Shown here in pieces: positions 35,785 to 51,100 of a stretch of 64,000 nt of DNA. A model generated the notes under the pieces. The model was not told the DNA's origin and searched no databases. It was given only the letters and a program-made list of their open reading frames with translations. Where the stretch lies: contig OZ176053.1 of assembly GCA_964247055.1 (NCBI GenBank), positions 4,464,001 through 4,528,000 on the forward strand. Reading direction: 5' to 3'. Within the stretch, counting starts at the first letter, position 1; the number at the start of each line of letters is the position of its first letter. Position numbers and translations under genes: made by a program. Source of the stretch: Paragordius varius (lineage: Eukaryota > Nematomorpha).

Positions 35785-38700
35785 TTAAGAAAGCTTTCAA
35801 TACATTGGCAGAAATAAATCAGCTGTTCGTTTCAATCGTGGACTATCCCCATTTTTAACTCCAGACGCTATAAAAAATGTAAAAAGAATAAGCTTTTTTA
35901 TCCAATACAGCAGAAAATGTATGATAAATAAATATTAACCAAAGCCTACAGTAGTTTTAAATATAAGTTTCAAAGCAAAAATCTACGCAAATGCCTCCCA
36001 TCTAAACTCTTATAGCCCTAGTTGGTCTATTATTACTTTGATACTAAATCTGTTTTAGGCATTACATAATAGTTCTTCCAACCGAATGATTTGTTGTTTG
36101 TTTGATTTCTATCTGTAATTACATTTGAATCCTGAAAAAATTTTCTATCTTAGATAAATTGGCAATCGTTTATCTATTTCTTTGGCACTTAATTTGTTTG
36201 ACAGCCAGTATCATTCTTATAATCTATTTTTTCAACTTATAACATCATTGGAATCTTTCACATTTATGTATCAGCGCAAGATTTCACCGACATTAATACC
36301 TATCATATGTAGAATGAGTTGTTATTATAATTACTTTTAATATTTGTTTGGCAAATTGATCTGGTTTAATGTGTCGGGAGTTAATTTTAAAAGAGCTTTT
36401 TTTAAGTATTATTTGAAATTAAAATTAATTTGCTAGACATCAACCAGACAATAATCGGCCCCTCAAATTGTTGAGTTTTTGCGTTACTGTTGATTTATAA
36501 TTTTCTATAAGACAGATTTCAACGGTAGTAAATAAGCCTTTAAAAAATTTTGTTCTTCTGCACGGTTCTCACGTCTCATTAAAACCGATAATAACTAGTA
36601 CTTTTATTAAAGACTTGTCGTTTTTGGTTTAAAAATATTCTAAGTTGGAATGAGACAAATAATTTTTTATGTTAGGAAATAAGCTAGTCTCTTTAATTTT
36701 TTAGTTTTTTGCTTATTCTCGACTAACATTTAAGCTTTTTTGACTGATCGCTGAAAAAAGCGGGGAATGGGAGGAATGCAGGGGCGAACTTCAAAAGTGA
36801 CCTGACTATGATCGATGCATTTACAAATGAAAGAAATCCATTGATGATTGGTGTCATAGGTTTTATGAAAAAATTGAAAGCCAACATTTTAAATTTATAT
36901 CAATCTATAAGTAAATAATTTTATAGCTTAAGCCATTTTAAAAATACCAATAGATAAAGAAATGCGTAAGTAACCTTATCGATACTATTTTTTTTTATAA
37001 TTATAATTACACGGAATAAAATTAGAATATTTAAATATTTAAGGATAGCTAAAAAATAAGACCGAAATTTATCAATTTTAAAATTTTGTAGAATTGTTGA
37101 AAACGTCTTGGGTAACTTTATGTGGTTCAGATTAGGTTCCTAGCCTTTGCTACGACCATCTTATCATCTATTTCTCATTCATCCCTGCAAATGTTATTTT
37201 ATGTTTATGGGCTATCCATGCATAAATCCTGAGAAGAAATTGTTAGCAACGGTACATATACAAATAAACCTATGAATTAATTGGCTTGAGTTTAATAGCT
37301 TAACCATGACGAAAAATCTATTATTCATTTAATATATTTATTAATTTTCATGATTTATATAGATGCGAATGTTAATTCAACAACCACCAATTAATTGTGT
37401 TTTATATATAAATGTTATACTCGAATGTGGCGAAAAAAGGAAGCTGGCTTCATTACATATCATAAATCTTGTCGGAATTTTGTATTATTTAAATTAAATA
37501 AAATAATGGACACAAATGTATAAGTAAAATGGTAGGATAGATTTAGTAAGCCTTGATTGTAAAAAGCTCCTTAAAAGCCTCGAAATTCCTTAATTCCAAA
37601 AAAATGCTGTAAATTAACATCCCAGCATTTTTTTAATTTAGAATTTTTTGCTTTCCTTTTAAGAAATTATTTATAATATTAATATTTATTTATGGCTTCC
37701 TTTTTTTTGTTTGAAGTCAAAAAACTTTAGCGCACGCCGTCAAAGTTATTGAAGAGGCAAAAAAATACATCATAAATTTCCGTCTCTCTAACTCAAATTT
37801 TGTCTGCAATTTTTAATTAATTTTAATCCATTTGTTAACAAAAAGGATTCTTAGCCTTGATTAACTAGCTCAAATTTAAACTGTATTTAAAATTTCACAT
37901 CTTTGAAAAAGAGTGGAATTTACATGTACTTTTGCGGCGCTAAATTTCAATCAAAAAAAGTAAATATCTGATTTTGCCCAAATAAGTATTAGGATAATAT
38001 TATATAGCTCTTAAAAATTTAATTATTATTATGTGCCACCAAAAAGAAAAGAAAATCATTAAAAAATATTTTAATGCCATAATGTTACAAATTGGAAAAT
38101 TTTTTTTTGAACTGCTACCTTTTTATGCAAAACTAATTAACATACCTTTTTATGTATTTGTCGGTGTTTAATGCGTAAAAAATAATTAAGTTTTAACTGA
38201 ATTCGGCTCTTTTTTTAAATAAATTTGTAATTAATGAAAAAGTTCCACTTTCTAATAATAATTGCGTTTATTTAAAGACATAAAAAATTAACTAATCTTT
38301 GCAAACATTAACCAAAAAACTGATTTTAAATATTAGATGCTATTGAGGAACATTAAACGAAAAACCTAGTAATATATACTCTAATATCTTGGTTTTTTGG
38401 GGTCAGCCCCAATCTTTAAAAATTGGAAATTAAAGATCAACATATAAGGTTTACCCTTTCAAAAATCTATAATTTGATTATTTATAAAGCAGACCCCTTA
38501 CCATAATGACCGCAGCGAAAATACGTAGCTTTGGTAAAAGATAGTAATTTCATTAAATATTTGATTTTTCTATAATATATTATAATACTAGTTAGTATAT
38601 TATAATATTTCATCTTATTCTCCAAACATATAATTTAAAAACTATAATAAATTTTTTATTTTTGGAGCTCCAAATGACACGCATACTTTGGGAAGGTTAA

Positions 38701-40380
38701 CCGTCCACCTTCAAACCATTATAGCTTTTAAAAATATGACTTTGTTTTAAAGTCGTAAAAATGCATGATCATCCATAGGCTCATTTATTTATAGGCATGG
38801 TATATTTAAATAATTGTGCTTAGCTCAGGCAAAATTATATAATTGTTTTACGTTTAAACAAATAAAATATATAATATAGAAAATTTTGCACAAACTACTG
38901 GTTTATAAATGGATTTAATGCTAAACTCAATGAGCCATGTGACATTTTAGATATTAGTTTTTTTCCTCGTGTCATCATTATCTAAAATGTATTATGAAAA
39001 TGATAATAATTTAATTAAATTTAAATATTAAAACAGAATACATGTGGGGATATAAAAATATTTGTTTAGGCGTAACGAGTAAATTAGAAATTTTGGATTC
39101 AAATCACGTTTTTAGAAAACGGCATAATTTTGTTAATGTATGGTGGTTGCATTTTAGTAGGACAGAAACTAAAAAATTTTTTTATTAAAAGCAATGATTT
39201 AGTATTTGCCATTTCGGGCTAAAACTTTATCTTATTTTTTAGAGACATTCATTTTATATTTAAGTAATTTTGTCTTTTATTAGTATATGAGCATCAAAGA
39301 AGGTTTATTGTACTTACAAACAAATATTTTTTTATTTAATATATATAATAATTGATATTGATTTCTCAATTAGCGTGACTAACCAAAGACCTCCTTAAAA
39401 AAACTAAAATATTTTCAATTTAAAACTAAAAATTTTTTTAGATGCGGATCTTAAACTCTCCTTTAAAACCAAAAAAGATGGTAAGAATTTACTAACAAAA
39501 AAAGTATTCTATCAAAATTTTATGTTTTAAAATTGTTTGAGATGCGATTATTATGTTAAAAATATATATAATTGAAAATACTGTTATATATTTTTTAAAC
39601 TTCACTGAAACAAATATCATAAAAATTTGGTCCGATTTTATAGTTATTTGTCACATAATCAGAAATATTTTTAACCTTGTAAAATTGAATACATTATAAT
39701 TCAATATTAAATTTCTGTATTGTTTATATTTTATTTTAAAAAGCTTTTGCAATCCCCCTGAGAAAAAGAATATTATACAATATATAATATTAAATTATGC
39801 CAACTTTACATTTAAACCGTTTTTTAATCCATTATCCTGAAACTTAATTGAGTGTTTGTTAACTAATAATTATAAAATAATAAAATTTAATATGTCTTTC
39901 CCATATAAATATGCAATAGTGTAACAACTTTCATACGGGTGTAAATTTGGAATTTTGTCATTATAAATAATTAAACAAAGGATTACACCTTATATAATTT
40001 TGCTTTTTGACTGATTTTAGTCAATTTTTTTAAAAAATTGTTTTGTATACCTATTAAGATATTGTATATAAATGTGAAAAAAGTTGTCCAAAGCACTATG
40101 ATTAGAGGTCGTTTTAGGGTATATTTAACTGATACTCTAAACCTCAGCACTGATGCCTTCGATTCTGATTAAAATCGCCATTTTTTTAATCATTTATAAT
40201 ATTTAAACCATATCATATTTGTACTTCAAGTAAATGTAAATCTTCTGAACTAACAAATCTTTGGTTTAAAATTTATAATTAAAACTACTCCTGTATATCA
40301 TAAAATTGTAAAACTCAAATTACATTTTTTTTCATTTTGAATGTGTTTTTAAGGGTTTCGGACTTGCAATGAGTACACAC

Positions 40381-40406
40381 ATATATATATATATATATAT
40401 ATATGT
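40381..40406. repeat. (AT)n microsatellite
   Basis: Dinucleotide AT run in the gene-free region. Confidence 0.85.
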
Positions 40407-41817
40407 ATAAAGAGTGGGCGGTGCTTTGAAAAACATTTTGTTTTATGTGTTAAAATCACTCTTGAAAAAAATTATTTTTATATAGTGAAATAAAAATTTC
40501 CCATAACTTTTACTTTTTGTAGATGTGTTGTTGATCAAATATTTACATATAAATAAATTTGCTAATATAATAAAATAAGCGTTTATAATTGTTATTAAGT
40601 ACTTATAATTCAAATGTATGTTTTTACATGTAAGACAGTATGTCTAGGACCCCCAAATATTTTAATTACATATATCAATATGAATTTATTAATTATTAAC
40701 AAAAGATATTTATTTTTCTCACATAATCATCAATATATTACTAAAACAATATTTATTTACCTGTAATCTTACAATTATATATTAATATTTAAATAGGTTT
40801 GCAAAAGTTTTTGAAAATATGAAAAATAGTTTATCCATGTGTGTCAATATTTATATTTCCGATTAAAAATAATTTAATACGTACATCGTTTTAAATATAT
40901 ATTAAAATTGTTTAAAAAACATTATAAATTTAAATAAAATATATTCAGGTTAATACTAAAACAATTTTTGAGATTCAATTATTTTCAATGGAGAAAGTTA
41001 ACCACAAGAATAAAATATAAAATTTGTCAGAGGCTTAATACGATAATCGCTGACCGCCACTTTTAGTATTATGCTTCAAAAAAGTCATAATTATTTATTA
41101 ACTTCTCTCTATTTCTTTCTCTTTCAAACATTTGAACATAACCAAATAATATACCAATTTTTTATAGGATTATATCTTTGTATATCCATTCATAAATATT
41201 CAAAAGTAGCGACAAAGGCACTTTAAAAAAATCAAATAAATGTACGTCCTTCGCTGGAAATATCAGCATTTAGCTAACAATAAATGTTTAAAGCTTTTAA
41301 ATTAAAGCATTACCATAACAACAAAAATTATTATAAGAAATTTAAATATTTTGGCACAACATTTTACCATAAACAATTTATTTTATGATGGAATGATTAT
41401 AATTTTTGATACTCATCATGTAATAAATAATTGGTTAACTATACATGATTCGTTTTATTGGTAATCGGAAAGAGCCATTATATAATAATTTGAAATATAA
41501 AACCAATTTGCATATATGTATAAAACAAAATTTAGCAATTAAACGGATTTATACTAAAGCAATTACAATAATGACACATAAAAGTAATGTGATCATCAGC
41601 TGATATTCGCACATAATGTTATAAATTCGTCAAAAACAACATATATAAATGTATATAAAAGTTATAGTTTGCTAAAGGTAGTTGCCCTAAGTTTATTTTG
41701 TACTTTGATATACATTTACATTTTACCTGATAATGTATATTATGTCCATTTGTATTTTTTTTTATACAAAAAAAATAAAACCAAACCAAATTATCGATCT
41801 GTATATGAGGGAACATC

Positions 41818-41876
41818 TAGGCAAAAATTCTGTTTTTGCCTAACCAGAGATTTTTTACCTTACCTGTGTAAATCTC
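41818..41876. other. Two adjacent perfect hairpins
   Basis: AGGCAAAAA pairs with TTTTTGCCT across a 5 nt loop, and, five bases later, AGAGATTT pairs with AAATCTCT across a loop of about 16 nt. No U-tract or gene follows. Function unknown. Confidence 0.5.
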
Positions 41877-43224
41877 TGCCTATTAAATATTATTTATAGA
41901 ATTATATGCGCATTTTGCGCCTACCTGTTGATGTGTACTCTGTGTTATAGTTAAAGTACAAAAAACTAAAAAAAATGAACAAATATATGCCTTGCTATAT
42001 TGGTTTACACAATCATCTATTGTCTATTGTAAAATATGTTGAGAAAAAAATATTTAGTTTGCTAACTCATCTTGAAATTTAACGATTACAATTTTTCTTA
42101 ATTTGCCTTCTAGTAACATAAATATAAAATTATGACACGTGTTTTTTTGTGGGCTCAAGTCGATAAAACTGGCCATTTTTAAGAAAAAATTTAACCGAAA
42201 TGCGTTAACAAATTATATAAAAATTGTTAAAACTCTTTTTTATTTTAAATATTTTAGGGTGTTTTTTAGTTTTGGGTAACATTATAGGCTTACATATGTT
42301 TCATGGTTAAACAGAATAATTCTATCCCGACCCAATAGCTCTCTATGGAACTGTTGTAAACTAAAAGCCCTCAAAGCGGTTTCAGAACACAATGATTTAA
42401 GAAGTTTTTATTTTTTTATTTTTTAATATTAATTAATTTTTTTAATTTAATAAAATGATATTACAATTTTAAATAGGTATAACAGCAAATATTATGCTGC
42501 TATATGGTTAATTATCGAAACTTATTTAAAAAGAGATGGAATAGCCAAAGCTTAATGGAATCGGAACATAAAACGGTTAAAAGTTTTACATTTTAATCAA
42601 AATAATCTTAGAAATGCATATTGGCAATCTAACTTTAACATGTCCTTTTTTACAAAATGTTATATAACTAAAGATAAGAGAAAGATATATACGAACAGTT
42701 ACAAATATGATTTAAATATAGAGGTATCATAGCATAAATATATATTTATTAAATTGGATAAGGCCTATAAAAAATAGCTATTTTATTTGTAAAAATTTAA
42801 TATTCAACTTTTACCACAAATGCCTCATATTTATTTAAACCAAAGTCCACCAGAAAAATTAATTTAACTTTTTTTTTGATAAAATGTAAATTTTTATATG
42901 CATAAATAAATTTTATTGCCGGTTTTTGAAGAATATAATATATATTTCTCATAAACATAAATTATGAAATATTTCAGATTAAAATATTTGCATTGTGCAT
43001 ATGTTACCATGTAAATTTGAATAAAATTTTCATTTTTAAATTCACATGGTGTAAAATAATATATATCATAAATTATGGTTTTGAAACAATCGTGCATGCT
43101 ATGCTACATCCATAAAACAAATTATTATTGCCAAAATTAGAAATTATATAAATAATTCTTTTATTAGTATTAATGTTAAGGCAAACTTTCCTATTTAACG
43201 ATTTATTAAAACAATAATTTTAGA

Positions 43225-43505
43225 CAGGAGTGTCCAACATATAATCGGGGCTGCGTTTTTGCATGAAAGATCCGGCTGGTCGCAACTGAAAAATATATGG
43301 GCTTCAACATATATTTTATTAGGTTTTTGACCTAATAATGTAAAAATAACTATTTATTTTTAATTTTTTGCCAGTTCATTGACAAAATTCGGGAATATTT
43401 ACCAGAAATTTTGTTTAAAAAAATAATTTTTTTTCATAGATTTCCTAAAATTTTGTATCTGAATTTCTCGCGGACCGCGGAATTTTTTCATATTGAACAC
43501 CCCTG
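43225..43505. mobile_element. hAT-like MITE, 281 bp
   Basis: Left end CAGGAGTGTCCAAC, right end ATTGAACACCCCTG (inverted, 11 of 14 bases). The flanking 8-mers ATTTTAGA and ATTTAAAA agree at six positions, consistent with an old 8 bp target duplication. GC-rich blocks near both ends (CGGGGCTGCG, CGCGGACCGCGG) are typical of this kind of element. No coding capacity. Confidence 0.65.
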
Positions 43506-43772
43506 ATTTAAAATGAAGCCTAAGCAATTATAAAGAACCATCATCTACCACAAGAAATATATGGGCTAAGTGTCAATTTTTGAGATAATCCAATAGCACT
43601 CATGACTCCTTGTAAATTTATGTTTAATTAATAAAACATCAAAATATTGGGTAAAAAAAATGAAATTATACAAGCGAATAAGAAGCAAACAATATTTCTT
43701 ATCAATCTTGATTTTTATGCAACATATCGTTTTGGATTCCAAAATAAAAGTAGAAATAATTACATTATATTA

Positions 43773-43950
43773 CAGTGTGAGTAAGTATATATTGGTAAAA
43801 AATTATTAATTATTGCCAAATAGCATTAGCAGCATGGCTAATAATAGTGAAAAGTGAAAAAAGTAACTATAAACCAATAATACTGCTATTTGTTGTATAT
43901 GCTACGCAATAATTAATAACTTTCTAGCAATGTATAATACATTATATTAT
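43773..43950. mobile_element. Mariner-like MITE, second copy
   Basis: Left end CAGTGTGAGTAAGTATA after TA, followed by ATTAATTATTGCCAAATAG, as in the element at 17221. The complementary half (AATAATTAATAACTTTCTAG) is present, but the terminal bases on the right are lost or diverged, so the end is approximate. Confidence 0.55.
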
Positions 43951-46341
43951 GTAGTTTATGTAATTCAAAGTATTTAAAAATATGGTACCTTTTAAAAAAA
44001 TGTCTTTTAGGTTTTTTATGTTTTGTTTGTATAATTATAAATTTTACCATATTAAAAATAAGTATGGAAAGCATATAATTGGTTAAATTTAAATTTGAAG
44101 ATTCCTCGTATTATGGTTATAACCCTGAATAAACTCATTCGAAATCGGTCAGTTATGGTAAATTTTGTCACGCATTTTAAACCTACCCTATTAGCCGTTT
44201 TATATGATAAATTTAATAAAATGAATTGCATATGTTTAATTAATTTCATTTATTGATATAAAGTGGTTATTTAAAATATCTGCAAATCTTTCATACAAAG
44301 GATACAATTAAATTATATTAAACATTAATTTTAATTCCCTTAATTTTGATATATAATTTATATGAGATGGTTTTTGTTCTTTTAACACAACTGCCAGCCA
44401 GAATATAATGGTTGTCATCAGTGACCAAATGTGCCAAAATTATGTAAAAAGGCAGTCATAATTCAAAGCGTTATTATTATTTTAATATATGGTAAATGCA
44501 CAATCTATAAAAAGATTTTCAGTTAAATGTGCTTCTAACCTGTGGACACTAATAAATTATTAGTAATTTAATTTTCTGATGTTTAAGAGATTCCTTTTCA
44601 AAAACCAAAAGCACACATCATTATAATATTATATTAATAATAATAGGATTAATATGCGGGAAATTATAAATTGCACGATATCATAAATATTAAAAATATA
44701 TGATTATAAGTTTGCATAGGAGTAACCATCCTCCTTGCATTTAAATATAATATTATTAAACAAAAATATATTTTTTATTATAATAACGGTCGCATGATAA
44801 TTATTTACCAACTAAAACTAATTTAAAGTCATTAGCGGAAGCGCTAAGTGAATTGTAAAATTAGTTAAGATTTTTCGCAAACATTCATCAATGTTAGTTT
44901 TGGAAAATGTCTTCAATTAAATTTAATTAAATATAAAAAAATCCCATATAAATAATATATCATCCTTTGGAGGGGGAATATTCTAAATCCTATTTTTTGC
45001 ATAATATTAATTTTTTAAATATATATGTAATTCTTTTCTAGCCTGAGTGATATAAATTATATTTTGGAGACATATATCAAAAATTTAAGGGATTTCTTCC
45101 CCAGAAAAAAACAACAAGTTCATGCTTATAGTATATTTATTGCAATATGATTTCAGCCCATATTTTCTTTTTCTGGCGACATATTGACTCCATATTGTAA
45201 TAATATGTAAAATATTGGTTTTTTACTCATCATAATCTATCTATATATATACTTGTAAAAGATTTGTGATAGTCTTGTTTTGGCTATTTTACATTTATAT
45301 ATATTAGATAATTCTGAAAAGTTTGGAATATACCATACAATATTTGATATAAAAAAACCCTCATAAATCTATATTAAATTTTTTTATGCAGATTTTATAC
45401 CAGAAACATTAGCTTTTCGTGATCAGGAGGAGGGGGACAGTTAATGTAAGGGTCTGAGTACGACATTAGAAAAAGGACAAAAATAGTAATGGTATGCAGA
45501 TATAGTTACTTTTTTTGTTTAATATATTTAATTTTGATTTATGTCTAAGATAAGGAAAGGAAATCAAAATAAAATCACAAATTTATATGTGTACCCATGA
45601 TTTTTTTTCATTAGGAGTTTAAACTATAGATAAAATATCTGTTTTTTCCCTTTATTATTATCATTATATCTTATAGTATAATTGTCCATTGTTTTTTTGG
45701 TTAAAACCCATAGAACATACTAATCGCATTAGTATGATTACATTCTCAACAAATCTTAAAATAAAAATCTTAAAAACAAAATCTTAACCCCTTTTTTTCG
45801 TCTTCTCATAAATAATTAACTTTTAGTAATTAAATTTATTTCGTTATTACTGCTTCTTCGAAATAAATGTCTGGTTACAAAAATTAAAAAATATATCTAT
45901 AGAGAATGTTTCTGCCTACTTTTAATAAGCCATTTTCCAGCGTTGAAGTTAGTTTTATGGTATCTTTAAATTATTATTTTTTTCTTTAAGTTATTATAAA
46001 AGAAAATTAGTCATTGAGAAAAATTAAAGTTCAATAATTTTTTATTTTTCCCACCGATAAAGGTTTGACTAAAAGATATCATAATATAATTCATAATAAT
46101 TTAAAGTTTTTTTGATATTGGAATCATGGAATAATCACAATATCCTCGTCGACTTTATGATAAATTTTATTATATTTGTATAAATTCCCTATCCGCACTG
46201 ACCTGTGAAATATTGTACCTATATGTTAGTATAAAACAAATATATATATATGTTTGAAACATATCTTATCATTTGAAACTGAATCGTTTTAATGTATTAT
46301 ATGATATCCAGAGAATTTATACAAAAATGATATTTTTTGAA

Positions 46342-46343
<2 letters not shown>

Positions 46344-46372
<29 letters not shown>
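46344..46372. repeat. (AT)n microsatellite
   Basis: Dinucleotide AT run upstream of the anosmin-1 homologue. Confidence 0.85.
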
Positions 46373-48190
46373 GACTTATAGTTTTCAATTTGTTAATTTT
46401 TTGTTAAAATTAGATATAATATGTTTCAAGCTTCGCCTACTTTCATACAAACCACTTTAATGTATATCACACAGTTTCGATTTAAATTTAAAAAGTTAAC
46501 ATTTTAGTAGTTTAATAATAATTTACATATTTTTATTAAGAAAATTTGTTCAAAAATTTCAACGGCAAATCAACATTGATAAGTTATTATACCCATCATT
46601 TACATACATTTTAAGAGCGAAAAAGATAGATGTAGAGGGACTAAGCATGAAAATTCCGTTAGAGTTTTTATCAAGATTTGAACTTTGGTCTAGTTTAACT
46701 AAACTTTATGATTTCGCCTTTTCACCATAAAATTCAATGAATTCACTCTCACTATTCATGGTTCATTGGAAACTAAATCTTTTTATGAGTACAACATTTT
46801 TGAATGGACAAATTTTAGAGATAATAAAATGTTGTTATAATTTTTTGCTTTTTTTTCCACGAGACAAGAAAAATGATAGTAAAATTTAAATATATCATTG
46901 TAGTTAAAAAAAATTGTATCTAACCTATAAAATGTAATCATTACAATGAATTTTACATTATTTTGAGTTTCAACTAAACTTCGAAAAGAAAGGTAAATAA
47001 GCCAATCTAATTTGATAAATCGAACTAAATAAACCCGCAATTCTTAAGTCTTGACATATCCTAAGCTAAAAGGAATTGTAAAATTTTTTCAATACAGACG
47101 ACACAAAATGCATTTAACATCCGAGTATTTTTTTCACATATAAAAATTAATCAACCATCATTTCGCATGGCAGTGCGAATTGTGAAATTATATTTTTTCA
47201 CGGTTAAATATATGATATTTATAATATGGTGATTTTTAATTGTATCCCTCCTAACGAAAATGTACTTACTTTACACATATATAATTTGTAATAGGGGAAA
47301 ATCAGAATTTTTAATATTTTTATTATCATTATATCATTTAATAATTTTCGTTATCATTTATAGTAAAATTTATGTTTTATTTTAGGTTTTGGCTTATCTA
47401 AAATGGAATTTTGCAACGATGTATTTGCATTTACATATTTTAGCTCTGATTCCAATCCTTATCTATATATAGCGTATATTAAATTTAATTACAACTGTAC
47501 AATATATGATAATAGTAAAAATTGACATGATTTTTATGATATATGCTTTTGTATATAGTATATGTTAGAGACCCTGCCTGTGTGTTAGTGTCACACACAT
47601 TATATATTTATATATATATTTCTATAAAACATTTAACAAATATTTTTTTCATCCTTTTTTCCCCTAATCAAATAATAATAATCACAAAATTACAATTTGG
47701 TTACTACGAGGATATATCTACGAATAATATAACACTTGTTATCACATCATCGACATTCTATTAAAATATTATATATTTTTTGATTTGATTGCATAAATAT
47801 TTTTGTGTTTTATCATAATTTTAAGTCACAAAAAATTTGTTATTACCATCTCTTATCTTTTGTTGAATATTTTATAAATATACAACACACACACACACAC
47901 CTGAACAAATTACATATTCCTCGATTTCTGACCATTATTACTAATCAGTCAATATTATCAATTTTTTATCAATTCCACACAATTTGCATCTACAAAACGC
48001 ATATTGTTTTATCTTTGAGAAGATACTTATTTTATTACAAAGTATAGCATAATATAATGTGGGTTAGCACCACACCGTCCCTTTTTACTGTAATAAAAAA
48101 TATTTTTAACCATTTTTAATCTCGTAAAAATTTTAACTTTTTATAAATTAGTAAAATTTCAAAACGATTACGTTTGCCTCACAAATAATT

Positions 48191-51100
48191 ATGATTGGGA
48201 TATTCTCACCTATATTTTTTGCATTCTTTTTGGTCGCCCAAATATATTTGATAAAAGCATCGGATTTATTACTCATAAGAGCTCAGTGTGAATCAAAATG
48301 TTTACATTCCTATGCCCAAATAGTAAGATTTAATAAATAATATTTTATTAATGTTTAAATTTTTTTTAATTATAGCATGCTCAATAACATTAATAATCAA
48401 TTGAGCTTTTTATCACAAAATTTAACGGGGATGATATTATCTTTTTCATGATTTAATAGTTCAAAGGAGAATAAATTTGTTTAATGTGAAAAATAAAATA
48501 TGTTGAAACGATTAGTTTCAGACTCCTTCAGAGTGTGCCAGAATTCGATGCTCGAAACTGCACATTTCCATCATCACTGTCACGCATGGGCAGACAAATG
48601 TGTTAAAGCTTTCATGGGTATTAACTATCAACAGTTTAACTCCTTGCCCTATAATAAAAATAGGAAAAAAATATAGTCAGATCCGTACAAATTTATTATA
48701 TATTAGTAAAAACCCACTAAATTAAACTGCATATTGCCTATTTTAAGTTTATAATCTTGCATGGAAATATCGATATTTAGACATAAAATCAGGACTAGCT
48801 CTTTCGCATTATTTTAGCGTTCCCTGTTTTAATTAGATTAAAAACTCTTGTATTCATAATACCATCATTATAGACTTTAATGTATAAATTATCGTTAAAG
48901 ATTAGGTTATAGGCTACTATAGATGGTGGTCCAGTTAATATCTTGTACATTCCTTTTTAGCTTAGCAATAATTGTATTTTAGTATTTGTAATTATAATAG
49001 TGAAACATAAAATTATTTATGTATAAAATATATATTTATATCGTGATTATTCAGGCTGAAAAACAAAATTTAATACATCTCTTCATTATCTATGGCTAAC
49101 AGATTGGTCATATTACAGTGTGTAGGTTGGCTGGCTATGCTATAAGTGTTGTAGGATGCATTTGTTCGTCCTATATTTTACTTTTTTTTGCGCTAAAATA
49201 CGATCATATTATGCTGATGAAATATATATGTATCATATATATGCATTTATGTATACTTCTTCTATTTAAGGCTTAAAATGAAATTCCTCTATTTCTCCTC
49301 CTTCATATTCTAGTGCTTCTTGTTAGCTATCTCTTTTCTCTGTCTTGTTTAAAAATCGATTTTCCAGCCGTTTTAACACACAAAATACAAAAAAAATAAA
49401 TGGGATTTTAGATCAGAAAGGTACGGTCATAAATTAAAAGATGACCATTGCAAAAATTTGTTTTAAAAATATAAATGTTAAAAGGATAAAATGGGCGCTA
49501 TGCTTCTAACCTTGCGTTTATAACTAAGATACATATTAATGCTGATAATATAGTAAACCAATTTTTACCTATTTTTATTTAATAATATTATGCGCTATAT
49601 AATTTATTGAAATTAAAAAATATGCATAGGAAGACACAAGTTCTGTCATCACAATCGCTTTTATAAAAATTAATTTAATATATTCATAGTTTTCATTGAT
49701 TTATAATATTTGAAATGAAATAAGGAGAAAATAAATCACAGCATTAAATTATCTCAAACACGAAGAAGATCAATCATTTGTTTAAATGCATTTTTTAACA
49801 CCATATAGGAATATGCCATTTGATAAATATTCTATCTTATATAAAATGCATTAAAGGTTAAGTTAACTTATCAAGGTCGCACTTTCTGGTTTGTAATTTT
49901 AATAACATCATGGCTTTATTAATTTATATGTATAGAATTAGATGAGTTAAATATGGTATGATCACATTTTTAGCTATATTAAACTGTTTACAATAACTAA
50001 CAGGCCTTTAGTTAAAAGCTAATATAGATTAAATAAAATGGCACCTGCTCACATTTTCAGTCTATAATGGAAAATGTTTCCGTACAAATATAACTTTATG
50101 GCATAAGAATATTATATATTTAGCAATCTGGTTAGTTTTGCGATGATTAAACTTTGATATATAGTTAAGGACATATGGCCCACACTAAAAATATTACCCC
50201 CTGCTGTTTTTTTAAACATACTTAACCTTTAACAATGACAAATTGGGCATAAAAGGCCGAGAATTCTTTAATTTTGGTAACTTTTTTATGTGGCAATATG
50301 TTTATTAATTCAATCTGTCACGTTTTTAGTGTCTATCTCAGTGGGTGTTAATTGGCTTATTATTATGCAAAATTAATGCTAAATATATGAGACAATCTGG
50401 CTCTATAGCCCAAATCTAACATATTTATCTTGTTATAATTTTACATTTTTATATTTGTAGAAATTTAGTTTACAAAGACGTTTTGGACGGGTCGACATCT
50501 ACAAAGCTTGCTTCGAAGATCCATCATGTGCTTCGGTAACATTTATTTTAAATAGTAATATATGAAAATACTAAAATTTACCAGAAAGAAAAAATAATCA
50601 TAAATTGCAATAATTGTATTCTTTTAAAGTCTGTTAAAAATAATTATATATATGAAAAAAATAACCATTGACTCTTGATTATAATACAAAGGGATATTAT
50701 AAGGCTATTAACAGTACATTAACAATTAGAAAATAGGAAAAGTCAATTTATCTGATATATTCTCAGAATACAGGTACATAAAATAACAATGTAACTTTCG
50801 TCTTTTAACCGATTAACTTATTTTGTAATGTGTAAGTATAGATAGTAAAAAAAATATGATTACAAGATTTGTTTCCTAACAATACCTGATTTAATTTACA
50901 ACACTAAATTGTATATACAAGACGACTACTTGTCGCAATATGTATCAGGAGGACATTTTTATATAAATTAATATCAATATTTCTAATGTATACATTTGAT
51001 AGCATTGTCATTTTATTTTATGCACATATATTGATGGTTGATTTGGATAGATAGAAGAGATAGACAAAAAACTTTTTTTTTATAAACGATAATTTCATCT

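Larger units (their letters stand above)
35789..43224. other. Long gene-free region
   Basis: About 7.4 kb of AT-rich sequence. I scanned it for exon-like open stretches bounded by GT/AG and found none with recognisable motifs. Open frames such as 41669-41899 are Tyr/Phe/Leu-rich and unconvincing. It holds an (AT)n run at 40381-40406 and a pair of hairpins at 41818-41876. Regulatory elements cannot be excluded. Confidence 0.45.
43506..48190. other. Intergenic, 5' flank of the anosmin-1 homologue
   Basis: AT-rich, with a mariner-like MITE at 43773, an (AT)n run at 46344-46372 and a short (CA)n run near 47884. No exon is recognisable. Confidence 0.45.

Noticed and set aside
47543-48047. Two long plus-strand open frames before anosmin-1
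   Set aside because: They are rich in Ile, Tyr, Phe and Leu, run through microsatellite sequence and lack splice or motif support.
48516-48610. Extra anosmin-1 exon in intron 1
   Set aside because: Exon 1 (48322) joins exon 2 (50461) directly with 23 residues between cysteines, one fewer than in human anosmin-1. The best frame here does not match the required phase.
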